Shown here: positions 53,268-63,029 of the stretch, in pieces | Numbering within the stretch: the first letter of the stretch is position 1 | How the letters are laid out: every line of letters begins with the position of its first letter | NCBI RefSeq assembly: GCF_905404315.1 | Contig: NC_066273.1 | Coordinates: 13,702,001-13,766,000 of the forward strand | Direction of reading: 5' to 3' | Length of the DNA stretch: 64,000 bases | Source of the DNA: Leptidea sinapis | Lineage: Eukaryota; Arthropoda; Insecta; Lepidoptera; Pieridae | The notes under the pieces: model-generated | What the model was told of the DNA's origin: nothing | Databases searched by the model: none | What the model saw: the letters and a program-made list of their open reading frames with translations, nothing else | Program-made: the position numbers and the translations under genes

Positions 53268-53529
53268 TGTTTTTTTTTAAATGAAAATAAGGGACGAGAC
53301 GAGCAGGACGTTCAATTAGAATTCAGTGCTGCTCAAGATTCTTGAAAAACGCAAAAATTCTGAGCGGCACTGCAATTGCGCTTGTCACCTTGAGAAATAA
53401 GATGTTAAGTCTCATTTGCCCAGTAATTTCACTAGCTACGGCACCCTTCAGACCGAAACACAATTATGCTTACACATTACTGCTACCCATAATCTAGCTG
53501 GCATTCTGTGTAAAGGAGCCTCCCACTGG
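53268..53529 (-). mobile_element. ~320-bp polyA-tailed retroposon (copy 7, internal deletion)
   Basis: T run, 'AAATGAAAATAAGGGACGAG', then a deletion removing the 'CAGCTGATGGTAATTGATAC' stretch, then the hairpin, 'GTAATTTCACTAGCTACGGC' and the end 'GGAGCCTCCCACTGG'. Confidence 0.78.
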
Positions 53530-53616
53530 ATTAATTCTTGTTACACTTCCTCGTCATGATAGTTTTTAATTCATGTAATCATATTAAGTATTTCAAAAAA
53601 AATAAACTACGTTTAA

Positions 53617-54147
53617 AAAAACCGACTTCAAAAACTGAAAAGTATCAACTAACTAAAAATTTAATTTAATACACCTCTTATGCAAACCTTTACCTTTAAT
53701 ATTAATAAAATAGTATTATTTATATGTGGTACCTATTGATAGGTATATAGTCTATAGTCTTTATATAGTCAGTGCCAAGCCCTGAACAAAATAAAACTTA
53801 ATATTATAAACAGCTTACTTACTGTAATTATTTAGGTTGTCTGGCCACACGTGTCTGTCCGCTTGGTTCTAGACGAAGCTATACCGCTCAAAGTCACGCG
53901 TGGCGAGTGTAGGTACCTTTATTAGATTTGGCTTGGCACCGACTTCAAAGCTATCAATATTGTAGCACATACAATGCCGGTGCCAAGCCAAACCGTAATT
54001 TTCATATAAATGTTCATAAAGTGAAAACTACTGGGCCAAACTGTGTAAAATTTTTATGGGACCAAGAATTACGTATCTCAGAGTAATCGGTGTACATACA
54101 TAAAAAAAAACCGATCGAATTGATAACCTCCTCCTCAAGTCGGTTAA
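53617..54147. mobile_element. TIR element with 'AACCGACTT' ends
   Basis: The left end 'AACCGACTTCAAAAACTG' and right end 'CTCCTCCTCAAGTCGGTT' give an inverted AACCGACTT. The interior carries the characteristic moth text 'AAAAGTATCAACTAACTAAA' near the left and 'ACCGATCGAATTGATAACC' near the right. A common non-autonomous lepidopteran element; superfamily undecided. About 530 bp. Confidence 0.6.
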
Positions 54148-54149
54148 AT

Positions 54150-54395
54150 ACAGTTATAAGCATTGAATAAATTATTTAAATTAAGCTTTTTACCTTTATG
54201 CCGTTCTGGTGTCGACATTTAGCTGGTACTGTACAAAGTATGTACAGTAACCCTTATCAACGCGCGGGGATTATACTGTCCCAAATGATCTCCAACTTAT
54301 ACCAAATAATAATGAATTAGGTGCCTTTTCCATATTATTTGTTTTTTATTTATTAATTTAAGATGACGTGTAATAAGTAAATGTTTAATTTGTTT
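54150..54395. other. AT-rich spacer
   Basis: Nothing recognised. Confidence 0.3.
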
Positions 54396-54398
54396 CAG

Positions 54399-54469
54399 TT
54401 ACTGTTCGCCTCTTCCACCACACACCTTCATAATGTTTTCTCTATGCCGACGCTACAAAGACGAACACG
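54399..54469 (+). CDS. Candidate internal or first coding exon (71 bp)
   Basis: An acceptor AATTTGTTTCAG ends at 54398 and a strong donor ACG|GTGAGT starts at 54470. One frame is open throughout ('SPLPPHTFIMFSLCRRYKDE', then H). A start codon at 54433 (ATGTTTTCT) would make it a first coding exon instead. The CR1-like LINE begins about 25 bases into the putative intron. No partner exon found. Confidence 0.3.
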
Positions 54470-54680
54470 GTGAGTGCCTTATTATAAGACTGTTCTTTTT
54501 TTTTTTTTTTTTTTTTTTATTACTGAACCAACAGCACACAAAAATTAAACTAATAACAAAAATATTATGCGATGGCCGACTGCCAATTACAGGTTCACAG
54601 TATTTATGGTATAACATTTAACGCTCTAATTAAACTATGATTAAATCAAAATAAAAAATAATTAACTAATAAATATAAAG

Positions 54681-54753
54681 GTGTGTATGAGTGTATGTGT
54701 GTATGAGTGTATGTGTGTATGAGTGTATGTGTGTATGAGTGTATGTGCGTATG
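54681..54753 (+). repeat. 16-bp minisatellite in the LINE 3' UTR
   Basis: The unit TGTGTATGAGTGTATG is repeated about four times head to tail, followed by a diverged 'TGCGTATG'. Confidence 0.9.
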
Positions 54754-54778
54754 TCTTAAGTCGTTTTCAACTCTTCGA

Positions 54779-57652
54779 TTACAGTATACTTAAAATGATT
54801 TCCTTTTTGAAAGAGCTTTTAGTATGGACGAATATATCTGTTGGTAAGAAATGTTTATTATAGCAGCTAAGGGTACGGCAGACCACCGAATTCTGTGCAT
54901 AAATAGAGTGAGTAATTGGGACATTAAAAAGGGTGGTATGCCTTGTACGCTTATTCGGGATTCTAAATTGCATGAATGAAGATGTAAGTTCGGGGCAGTC
55001 AATTTTGTTGTTGCACACGTCATACAGAAATAACATATCGAGTAAAGTTCGCCGGTCTTTTAATTGCATTAATTTATGTTGGCTACAGGATTCCTCATAA
55101 CTAGAACTATAATGCTGAAGGCGATATTCTAATACCTTTACAAATTTTGATTGTATATTCTCTATTTCATCGATATATATCCTATAGTATGGGTTCCAGA
55201 TATTACAGCAGTATTCTAAGACGCTACGAACATATGAGAAATAAAGAACTTTTATACACTCTAAACCTGAAAAAGGTTGACTTACACGTATAACGAAACC
55301 TAGATTCCTGTAAGCTTTTTCAGTTATTGCAGCAATGTGATCTGACATTGACATTTTTGTATCAAACACTATTCCTAAGTCCCTAATGCTATTCATTCGT
55401 GTTAAAGGAACATCAAGTAATGTGTATTGGTATTCTAATTTATTTCTTTTTCGCGTAAAGGTGATTTGAAAACATTTAGTTACATTGACTCCAATACGGT
55501 TGTCATGATAATAGTCACACAGTCTGATCAAATCACTCTGAAGGTTTATTGAATCTATTTCAGTCTTAATGCGAGCGTAAATTTTAGTGTCGTCAGCATA
55601 CATAAGAAATTTAGCAAACTGGAAACAGTTGCCAATATCATACAAATAAGATAAATATAGTAATGGTCCCAAAATTGACCCTTGTGGAACTCCAGAAGGA
55701 ACATCCACAAGGTCAGAACGATGACCAGCCAAGACCACAGCTTGCGAACGATTGTACAGGTAAGACTCCATCCAACGAAGAAGATCACCACGAATCCCTA
55801 GTTCCTGCAACTTGCGTAAAAGTATAATATGGTCGACTCGATCAAACGCCTTCTCAAAATCAGTATAAATTACGTCAATTTGATAACCATCATCCATTCC
55901 ACGCTGAACGTAATTAGTAAAAACAGCAAGATTGGTATTAGTGGAGCGACCATGTATGAAACCATGCTGCTCTAGAGGTAAGTGACGAATGATTATGGGG
56001 TACAGGTAATTGTGTGCTACCCTTTCCATTAATTTACCTAACGTATTAAGTATTGATATAGGCCTATAATTTTCAACAGATGCTTTAGACCCTTTTTTAT
56101 GTATTGGTACAATATTAGCAGTTTTCCATATTTTTGGGAAATATCCTTCAAGAAAGCAGCGATTAAAAATTAGTGTTATAGGCGCTGATAGTGATGCAGA
56201 ACAAGCGACCAGAAATCTTGGTGGAATTTTATCACAACCCGGGCCTTTTGATGTATCAAGAGTTTTTAGTAATTTTTTTACCTCGTCAATCGTAAGTTGA
56301 ATATTGCTGATTGTATCATGACAAATAGACCGTTCCTCTGAAAAAACTTTATATTGCGATGCAGGTGAAACAAAATTTTTGAAGAAGAAATCATTAAAAG
56401 CATTACAAATATCATATTGATTTGAGATAGTCTCATCTTTTAAAGCATCACGCCAGGGTAAGCAGATTTATTATTTCTTTTGGATTTAACATAAGTCCAG
56501 ATTAATTTAGGTGTAGATTTTATTTTATCCTCAGAGTTCCTAATATATTCTGAATAGCAACTTTTTTCAACGTTTTTAACACGCCGACGTAATTTAGAAA
56601 AGGAAGCATAGTCGTTCGGATTATTGTATTTTTTCCATAGATGATGATATTTTGCTTTCTCTTTTATTATATTTATGAGAGCATTAGTGTACCACATAGG
56701 ATATGTGTAAGTGTGCGAAACAGTTTTATGAGGTACAAATTGCGATATCGATTCATACAATATGGAGTAAAATTTATCGATCGCGTCATGCAGTGGTAAG
56801 CATTCAAGCGAAGTCCAATCGTAATTAGAAAAAAAGTAGTTTACAGCATTATACCTTATTATATAAATAACGTTTCGTATTGGTACGTTTTATTGACAGT
56901 AATACGATATCAATAACACAAATATCAATTGCAGGGTGGAAAATATCCTCTTTAACTAAAGGTGATTTTGATTTATTGATAATTAAAGATGTATTGGAAT
57001 AAATTAAGTCTAGTAGGTTGTTATGAGTATTAAAAAAGAAATTATATTGAATTAACCCAAGAAATGCTGTTAAGTTTAATAACTCCGTGGCAGTATTCTG
57101 GATAACGATGCTTCCTTTTTTTAGTACAATAGGATGCCCCTGTTTCCAATCAATACATGGCAAATTAAAATCCCCTGCCAGAATAAAATGATCATCAGGG
57201 TGAGAATTAAATAATTGCGATAATATCTCGCAGAGTTTCTGTATCCGTGATGGAAGTATCTGGTTAGGAGGAATATAAGCACAAATGATATTTAAGTCAC
57301 ATAGTGAGCCTAGAGTGCGGGCAGGAATAGATATGCACATACATTCCAGATCTTCGTGTTCAAGGTCAAAGCGCCGGCGAGCACCGAATCGCTTCGCACA
57401 AGCAATTAATACTCCCCCACCAAACGCATCACCACTCGTGGTACGGTCACGACGAAATACGTCGAATCGCGCAGAATCGCATAATTCCGAGTCTAAAATA
57501 CTAGGACATAACCACGACTCAGTAATAAGTGCTATATCTATTTGTGATATTGATAGGTTATTAAAAAATATGTTTGTCTTTGTCCGCAGTCCTCTTACAT
57601 TTTGATAGATTAAGTTTAATCCTATATTTTGCCTATTCAGTGTGGAAGACAT
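54779..57652 (-). pseudogene. LINE ORF2: APE endonuclease and reverse transcriptase, frameshifted
   Basis: The endonuclease frame (57652-56849) has 'NLIYQNVRGLRTKTN', 'DIALITESWL', 'VFRRDRTTSGDAFGGGVLIA' and 'FILAGDFNLPCIDW'. Its last motif reads 'DIFHPAIDI' where many families have SDH, a variant also known in CR1-type elements. After a frameshift the linker runs at 56440-56760 ('YKYPMWYTNALINIIKEKAK'-like). After a second shift the RT runs to 54779: 'VENYRPISILNTLGKLMERV', 'YTDFEKAFDRVDHIILLRKL', 'SGVPQGSILGPLLY' and 'FLMYADDTKIYA' (catalytic YADD), ending 'SSFKKEIILSIL'. All catalytic motifs are present, but the frameshifts should inactivate it. Confidence 0.85.
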
Positions 57653-58135
57653 AATGAATAAATAAATAAGTAATTATTTTAAGCATTATCACGTAAAAGT
57701 TAATGATAAATTGAATAGAAAATAATGATTTAAATTTTATTTGTAATTTTATGTAATTATTAGTTGATTGTAACCGAGAGTTATCAGCACTAACTAATAT
57801 GTGACGGGAATATAATATATATACAGTATCTACTATCAGGAAAATAAGTATATAAAATATAGATACAAAACTTTTTGCAAGTGTTTGGAAATACATTATT
57901 ATTTTTGAAATTATTGTAAAAGAAATTGTTTTCTGAAAGAGTTGTGATGTATTATGTGTGTAAAACAATTTTTTAGTGTGAATGTGAGTTATTACTAAGT
58001 TGTGTAGGTATTCTTTCGTATAGTTATTGTATGTGTTGTTGTTGTGTAAAGTGTATGGTGTGATGCATATTAAATTACAACAAGTGATAAAAACGAGTAA
58101 CAAATTAAAACTAAACAACTGTACATATAAACTAA

Positions 58136-59167
58136 TTAGCATATTTTGATTAAATCCCCCGAGGTTATAATAGAGATAGGTGGCGAGGTTTCGTTGCGAC
58201 GTACAAAAATTCGGCAGTTTTTTGTCCAAATAAATTTAAAATTCATATCTTTACATTTTTGTTTGCATTCTCTGAACAGTGTACGGTTATTCTTAGTAAG
58301 ATGTTCATTTATGTAAATTTTGGTATTATCTAATGTACTAACCTCGCCACGTATTCCAACATCAGACGGTTTAACATTCCGGTTTTTACGGGATGCTGCT
58401 ATGATCGCGTCCTTAGTACGACGATGACGGAAACGAGCAATGATGGTGCGACCCTTAGCGGCACTACTTGTTCGACGGGCCTGGACTCGGTGCGCAAATT
58501 CCACATCATCACTCTGAATGCTAATACCTATCTTTTCAGCCAGTTTAAGCACTATGTCAGTAGTATCTTCATCTTTCGATTCTGGTACACCCACCACCTC
58601 AATATTCTGCAAACGACTCCACTGTTGTTGGCTTGCATTTTCTTCCTCCAAACGTTTTATACGCGTGGTATGCGTGTCGACATCTGCTCGTAGCCGTTCG
58701 TTCTCTTCTCTCAGGCGTTTTAATTCGGCAGAAGTGGTGCTCAGGTTTTTTATCAAATCGTCATATTGATTACTTATGTAAGTGAGAGTTGATTCTATAG
58801 ATGAAATTTGGCTTTTGACCGACGACAGTTCACTTTTTATAGCATTAGAAATTAATAAAGGTAGCTCGTCTTTTAGCGCACTCGGGCTGCCCAAACTGTA
58901 TTCCGTGGACCGAGCAGTTGATGGATTAGCCTTCCTGGTTGTGATATACGATACATCCTCGAGACATTTTACCGAGGTATCTGTGTTGTCACCAGCTCTG
59001 GGCAGTTTGCTCACACATAATGGACATGTCCACGAAGGTATATTCTTAGCATTGTCTAAACTCAATCCGACGCATTGGTAGTGATAAGATCTCGTACAAT
59101 TAGGACGACAGCAGATGATTTTCTCAGATTGGCGCACTGATTTTTTACATGCGTTGCAATTAGACAT
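58136..59167 (-). CDS. LINE ORF1 protein with PHD-type zinc finger and coiled coil
   Basis: Open frame of 343 codons from 'MSNCNACKKSVRQSEKIICC' (an in-frame Met 11 codons upstream would give 354). Residues ~4-50 form a PHD-like zinc finger: CxxC, 'IICCRPNCTRSYHYQCVG', 'WTCPLC'. Residues ~105-190 are a coiled coil ('LKRLREENERLRADVDTHTT', 'RIKRLEEENASQQQW'). The C-terminal part ('NIEVVGVPESKDEDTTDIVL', 'EFAHRVQARRTS', 'IARFRHRRTKDAIIAA') resembles the RNA-binding domain of L1-type ORF1 proteins. Such proteins bind element RNA and chaperone reverse transcription. No stop or frameshift is seen, in contrast to ORF2. Confidence 0.82.
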   Translation of the reverse strand: MSNCNACKKSVRQSEKIICCRPNCTRSYHYQCVGLSLDNAKNIPSWTCPLCVSKLPRAGDNTDTSVKCLEDVSYITTRKANPSTARSTEYSLGSPSALKDELPLLISNAIKSELSSVKSQISSIESTLTYISNQYDDLIKNLSTTSAELKRLREENERLRADVDTHTTRIKRLEEENASQQQWSRLQNIEVVGVPESKDEDTTDIVLKLAEKIGISIQSDDVEFAHRVQARRTSSAAKGRTIIARFRHRRTKDAIIAASRKNRNVKPSDVGIRGEVSTLDNTKIYINEHLTKNNRTLFRECKQKCKDMNFKFIWTKNCRIFVRRNETSPPISIITSGDLIKIC

Positions 59168-59234
59168 TTCAATAGAAATCAAGTGTAGCAAATTGCACAA
59201 AACTTTGCAATTGTTTATTTATTACAACATCATT

Positions 59235-59880
59235 GCTTGAATTGTATTATCTATAATTAAATTTATTCACTAATTAACAATTGAACTGTGTACAATTTGA
59301 CCACAACAAAACATTTGAAACCACTTATTAATAATTTAAATTAGGAGATACCGAAAGAGCGTCTTATCTAATCCGCGACGGTGACGCGATGATGATTCTT
59401 GATAAAAGACCTCATACAAAATAGCTGTTTTTTGAGTCCGTACCGAAAGGGCCACTAATGCGGATTCTAGTACTAGGACTCCACCGGCTATCCGACCATC
59501 CGTCTGTCTAGGAGTGTGCTGTTACTTAATGCACTACTACCTAATACCGTCTCTACTACACTTATGTTTGCCTGGTACTAATACAAAAAGGTGTCAGTAC
59601 CTATACGATTTCTTCCTTTCACCCATGCAATGGAAGAGTGATTTAACTGGTGATTTCCCTTCTACCACAATATCACGCTGTAAGGAACTTTAAAGGGTGA
59701 CAGCGGACCTGTCAACAAAAATTATGCTCGTGTAAAGTATTAACGATATATAACGATAAATATTAGAATAATAATATTAAAATATTAACACGATAAAAAA
59801 GTTTAACATAAATTGAAATAAATAACTGTCGACGCCAGATTATAAAATACGATATAAATCGTCAACTGTAAGTATTAACT
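59235..59880. other. Spacer, nothing recognised
   Basis: Mixed composition with 'CCGAAAG' present at about 59351 and 59444. No coding signal. Confidence 0.35.
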
Positions 59881-59884
59881 TAAG

Positions 59885-60090
59885 CGGCCTTACAAATAAA
59901 CTTGGTATAAAGATATATCTGAGAATAAACCAAGGATATGCAAAATGTTGACTATATTTCTGACAACACTGTCACTACAAGATAATTCTGAAGTTTTCTG
60001 AGTGTCAGGCAGCCTTACATATAAACGCGGGAAACGTTACGTCCGAATAAACCAATCATAAGCAAAATGTCAATTTTATTTGTAAGGCCG
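59885..60090. mobile_element. MITE, ~206 bp, 16-bp perfect terminal inverted repeats
   Basis: CGGCCTTACAAATAAA at 59885-59900 is mirrored exactly at 60075-60090. Inside, a second 'CAGCCTTACATATAAACGCG' and a repeated 'AATAAACCAA...GCAAAATGT' block show an internal duplication of about 120 bases. No transposase. Confidence 0.75.
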
Positions 60091-60094
60091 AAGT

Positions 60095-60315
60095 AGTTTA
60101 TTATATTATTATATCGAGCCATACACCTCGACCAATGAAAACACTTAAATATTACTTCGTCACCTAATATGTCAATAATTTTTAATCCTTCATCTAACTG
60201 TCAAATACAACTTTCATTCATTCATCCATTTCTATTTCATCTACTTATACTTAGACACCTGCAGACTGCACTTCATAAGAAACTATTGTAATCCTTTTTA
60301 GACAAAAGAAAAAAT
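60095..60315. other. Spacer
   Basis: Nothing recognised. Confidence 0.3.
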
Positions 60316-60319
60316 ATAT

Positions 60320-60472
60320 TTTTATGAAAATAAGAGATGAGACGAGCAGGACGTTCAGCTGATGGTAATTCATACGCCCTGCCCAATACAACAAAGTGCC
60401 GCTCGGGATTCTTGAAAAACTCAAAAATTCTGAGCGGCACTACAGTTGCGCTCATTACCTTGAGACGTAAAA
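60320..60472 (-). mobile_element. ~320-bp polyA-tailed retroposon (copy 8, 5'-truncated)
   Basis: 'ATTTTTATGAAAATAAGAGA', 'ACGTTCAGCTGATGGTAATT' and the hairpin AGTGCCGCTCGGG...TCTGAGCGGCACT, stopping after 'ACCTTGAGACGTAAAA'. It abuts the LINE tail at 60480. Confidence 0.75.
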
Positions 60473-60479
60473 GGCATAA

Positions 60480-60905
60480 CAGGCATAAAAGGCATTTATT
60501 TTCTCAAAATTGATTCCTTTAGAATTCTTTTTGATGTCATTTCTAACTACTAGATACTACTACCGCTTCGGAAACAAATGGCGCTCTGAGAGAAAAGAAG
60601 CGACGCAAGAAACTCTCCCAGCACACTTTTTTGCGCTCTTTTCAATAAAAATATACAATATTGTACAGTCATTTCTATCGCTATAAAATAATCACAATCT
60701 TGTCCCAGGCTGTCCGATCAATTCGATATTCAGCAGTGGAGTAATAGGATTTACGACAGAGACATTTTTTATAAAACATTTTTTTTTTTTTATAGATAAT
60801 GCCTGAAGAGTGGCTGGGACTTTATTATAGAAGTGTATACATTTACCCTTATAGCTATTATGTATCTTATGAAGCCTACTAGAATTAGTTACAAGCAATC
60901 CCTTA
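60480..60905 (-). mobile_element. CR1/Jockey-group LINE 3' end (pairs with 40290-40745)
   Basis: The minus frame at 60692-60898 reads 'LVTNSSRLHKIHNSYKGKCI', 'HFYNKVPATLQALSIKKKK' and 'PLLNIELIGQPGTRL'. The 3' UTR follows with 'GCGCTCTGAGAGAAAAGAAG' and 'CGACGCAAGAAACTCTCCCA' on plus. 5'-truncated; same family as the plus-strand copy 20 kb to the left. Confidence 0.75.
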
Positions 60906-60976
60906 TTAATTTTATTAAATATTTATTTAACTGACTTAACACTAGTGTTATAATAATGAAAATCACTATTAAGAGC

Positions 60977-61055
60977 GTAAGATGTTAAGTCTCGTTTGCC
61001 CAGTAATTTCACTAGCTACGGCGCAATAGGCGCCATTGTAGTACCCAAAACTGAC
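60977..61055 (-). repeat. Fragment of the ~320-bp retroposon (copy 9)
   Basis: 'AAGATGTTAAGTCTCGTTTG', 'CAGTAATTTCACTAGCTACG' and 'AATAGGCGCCATTGTAGTAC', with an internal deletion of the 'CCCTTCAGACCGAAACAC' part. Confidence 0.65.
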
Positions 61056-61059
61056 ACTC

Positions 61060-61295
61060 CTTAAAGAATCAATGATGAAAATTAGAACATTTTAGCGGCA
61101 TAACAAGTCAAGAATTACATTCCAGTAATTTCGAAGAGGTAGGGGCGTCCATTGACAGGTAATTCCTCTAATCACTTTGACTCCGATGACATTTCATTTA
61201 CCAAATCGATGTGTAAGGGTGTCCTTTTCCTTAAGCCACTATCGGCACCATTTTGAACAGGCCTTTATTAGCTGCATACCTTAGATAATTTAACG
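61060..61295. other. Spacer
   Basis: Nothing recognised. Confidence 0.3.
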
Positions 61296-61299
61296 TCGA

Positions 61300-61475
61300 T
61301 ATAGGCTCTTGTTGACAGATAAACGATATAAACAGGCCAGGTTTAATACTTACGTTTGCGTGACAAGCTACGTCTTACACTCGCATATTAGTATCACACG
61401 TTGTGTCTTAACTCAATTTTTTTTCGACGTTTTCACAGCTGCCATAGACAATCTAGACGTATTAATGATCTAAAC
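61300..61475 (-). repeat. Interspersed repeat, inverted partner of 17190-17370
   Basis: It contains 'AACAGGCCAGGTTTAATAC', 'GTGACAAGCTACGTCTTACA' and 'ACAATCTAGACGTATTAATG', the inverse of the first copy. Confidence 0.65.
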
Positions 61476-61479
61476 AGCT

Positions 61480-61755
61480 CGTATGTTAGTATGTAACGGA
61501 AACTTTTGACATGACTTTCACCCACTGTTAAATGTCGTATTGAATTGAAACTTTGCGCACTTAACAAGGACCCGAAGACGATACAATAATGTAAACAGTC
61601 TGTTTCACTTTTACTAGTTTAGTATGTATGTCTGTTTGTATGTCACAGAATCTTTGAAGATGGCTTTCAACTCCTTTAAAACTTCGCAAATTAATAAAAC
61701 TTTGCACAATGGTTATTGGTACTAATATAATAATTTGTATAATCTGTCCCATATA
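61480..61755. other. Spacer
   Basis: Nothing recognised. Confidence 0.3.
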
Positions 61756-61760
61756 TCTTA

Positions 61761-62104
61761 CTAGCTGACCCGGCAAACGTTGTTTTGCCATATAAAGTAT
61801 AATTCACGCGATAGTTTTATAAAATATTGCCTATATTATAGCCTGTACATCATTTTGCTCTATTGTCAATAGTTTTTGCAGTGCACGCAAAAATAGGTTT
61901 TCGATTTTACACCTTGTGTTACAAAATAGCAATTTTATTACGGATCCCTAATTTTGAAAAAAAAACATAGCCTAGAGCCTTCCTCGATAAATGGACTACC
62001 CAACACTGAAAGAATCATTCAAATCGGACCAGTAGTACCAGAGATTAGCGCGTTCAAACAAACAAACAAACAAACACTGCAGCTTTATAATATTAGTATA
62101 GATT
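61761..62104 (+). repeat. 'ACTAGCTGACCC' family repeat, complete-looking
   Basis: It opens 'ACTAGCTGACCCGGCAAACG', continues 'CAAATCGGACCAGTAGTACC', 'AAACAAACAAACAAACAAAC' and ends 'TTTATAATATTAGTATAGAT'. The AAAC tract and TATAGAT end are typical. This is the cleanest copy in the window. Confidence 0.65.
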
Positions 62105-62109
62105 AGTCT

Positions 62110-62640
62110 TCTTCAGGATAAGCGATATTTTTTATCCGATTCCCGGTAATGTCTTCGTGCCAAAGACTATTTATAGCTCGTGCTAATTCATTACTACGAC
62201 ATTATCATTGTTTTAAGACGTTAAAAAGCAAAAATAAGTAATTGTTAGAAAAAAACTAAAGAACACGCTTTTTAAGAAATAAAACCAAAGTAAAATAGAA
62301 AATATTTTTTGACAAGCACTAGCTAAGAATAGTACGGGTAAGTAACAAAAAAAAGTATTTTTGTTGTAAAGAAAGCATGGGGTGCTTGATGGCACTTTGC
62401 TATAAATCTTTAATTTAAATATTGGTGAAAAAAAGAGTGATTTTTGAAGATATTAAAATACACCCCGTCTATTTTTTGTTTCACTTTCCTCGTGGACCCC
62501 ATAATTTGCCGTCATATTATATTATATACAGACGACAGTTTCAAAAGACTAAAGTTATAAGTTCTTCACGGAAATCCTGAGCTCATGAACTTTTTGGACG
62601 CGGTGAAACATAAACAAAATTTAAGTAAGCGTGAATATTT
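62110..62640. other. AT-rich spacer
   Basis: Nothing recognised. Confidence 0.35.
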
Positions 62641-62654
62641 TACTTGCTTGGCTT

Positions 62655-63023
62655 TCATCCATTTACACTTAAGCCGTTTGGAGCCACGCCGAATGGCGCT
62701 AGTCGCAAACAGAAGACATGTTTAAAATTACAGGCACTCGCACATAGACTTAATGATCCCCTTGCGTCCCGAGTAACTCGATCGGAAGCATTTGGAAATA
62801 CGCACGTTGAGCCGAGTAAGTCGATAGCTTCATCTACAGTCTTAAATGGTCGGCAACGCTCCTGTAATGCCTCTGGTGTTGCAAGAGAGTATGGGCGGTG
62901 ATAATTACGTTTATGCTCCTCTTCCGGAATAAAAATAGATACAGGTTTGTGGCTCAACCTGAAAAACTTGGAGCCTCCTGAACCTCCATCCATGTCTTCG
63001 CACCCATTGCCATTTTCATCCAA
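62655..63023 (-). other. 122-codon open frame running through LINE 3'-UTR-like sequence
   Basis: It starts 'MDENGNGCEDMDGGSGGSKF' and reads through 'YHRPYSLATPEALQERCRPF', which corresponds to the non-coding 'CACACTCTCCTGCAACACCAGAGG...' text of LINE tails, then 'GSTCVFPNASDRVTRDARGS'. The first ~45 residues do not look like a known transposon. It could be a host exon that has captured a repeat, or a chance frame in a GC-richer repeat. No splice sites were assigned. Confidence 0.3.
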
Positions 63024-63029
63024 CGATCA

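Larger units (their letters stand above)
54496..59230 (-). mobile_element. CR1/Jockey-group LINE, near full length (PHD-finger ORF1, EN-RT ORF2)
   Basis: A minus-strand element of about 4.7 kb. Order from 5': ORF1 (59167-58136), an AT-rich 480-bp gap, ORF2 (57652-54779) with APE endonuclease and reverse transcriptase, and a 3' UTR containing a 16-bp minisatellite and ending in a polyA tail (T run of about 22 on plus, 54497-54518). ORF1 is open and ORF2 has about two frameshifts (near 56870 and 56460). It is the youngest-looking LINE in the window. No target duplication could be identified with confidence. Confidence 0.85.

Noticed and set aside
57285..57605. 106-codon plus-strand frame
   Set aside because: Antisense shadow of the LINE endonuclease.
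57633..58229. 198-codon hydrophobic minus-strand frame between LINE ORF1 and ORF2
   Set aside because: It overlaps the end of ORF1 in another frame and runs through AT-rich spacer. Its Leu/Ile/Tyr-rich product is what AT-rich DNA gives by chance.
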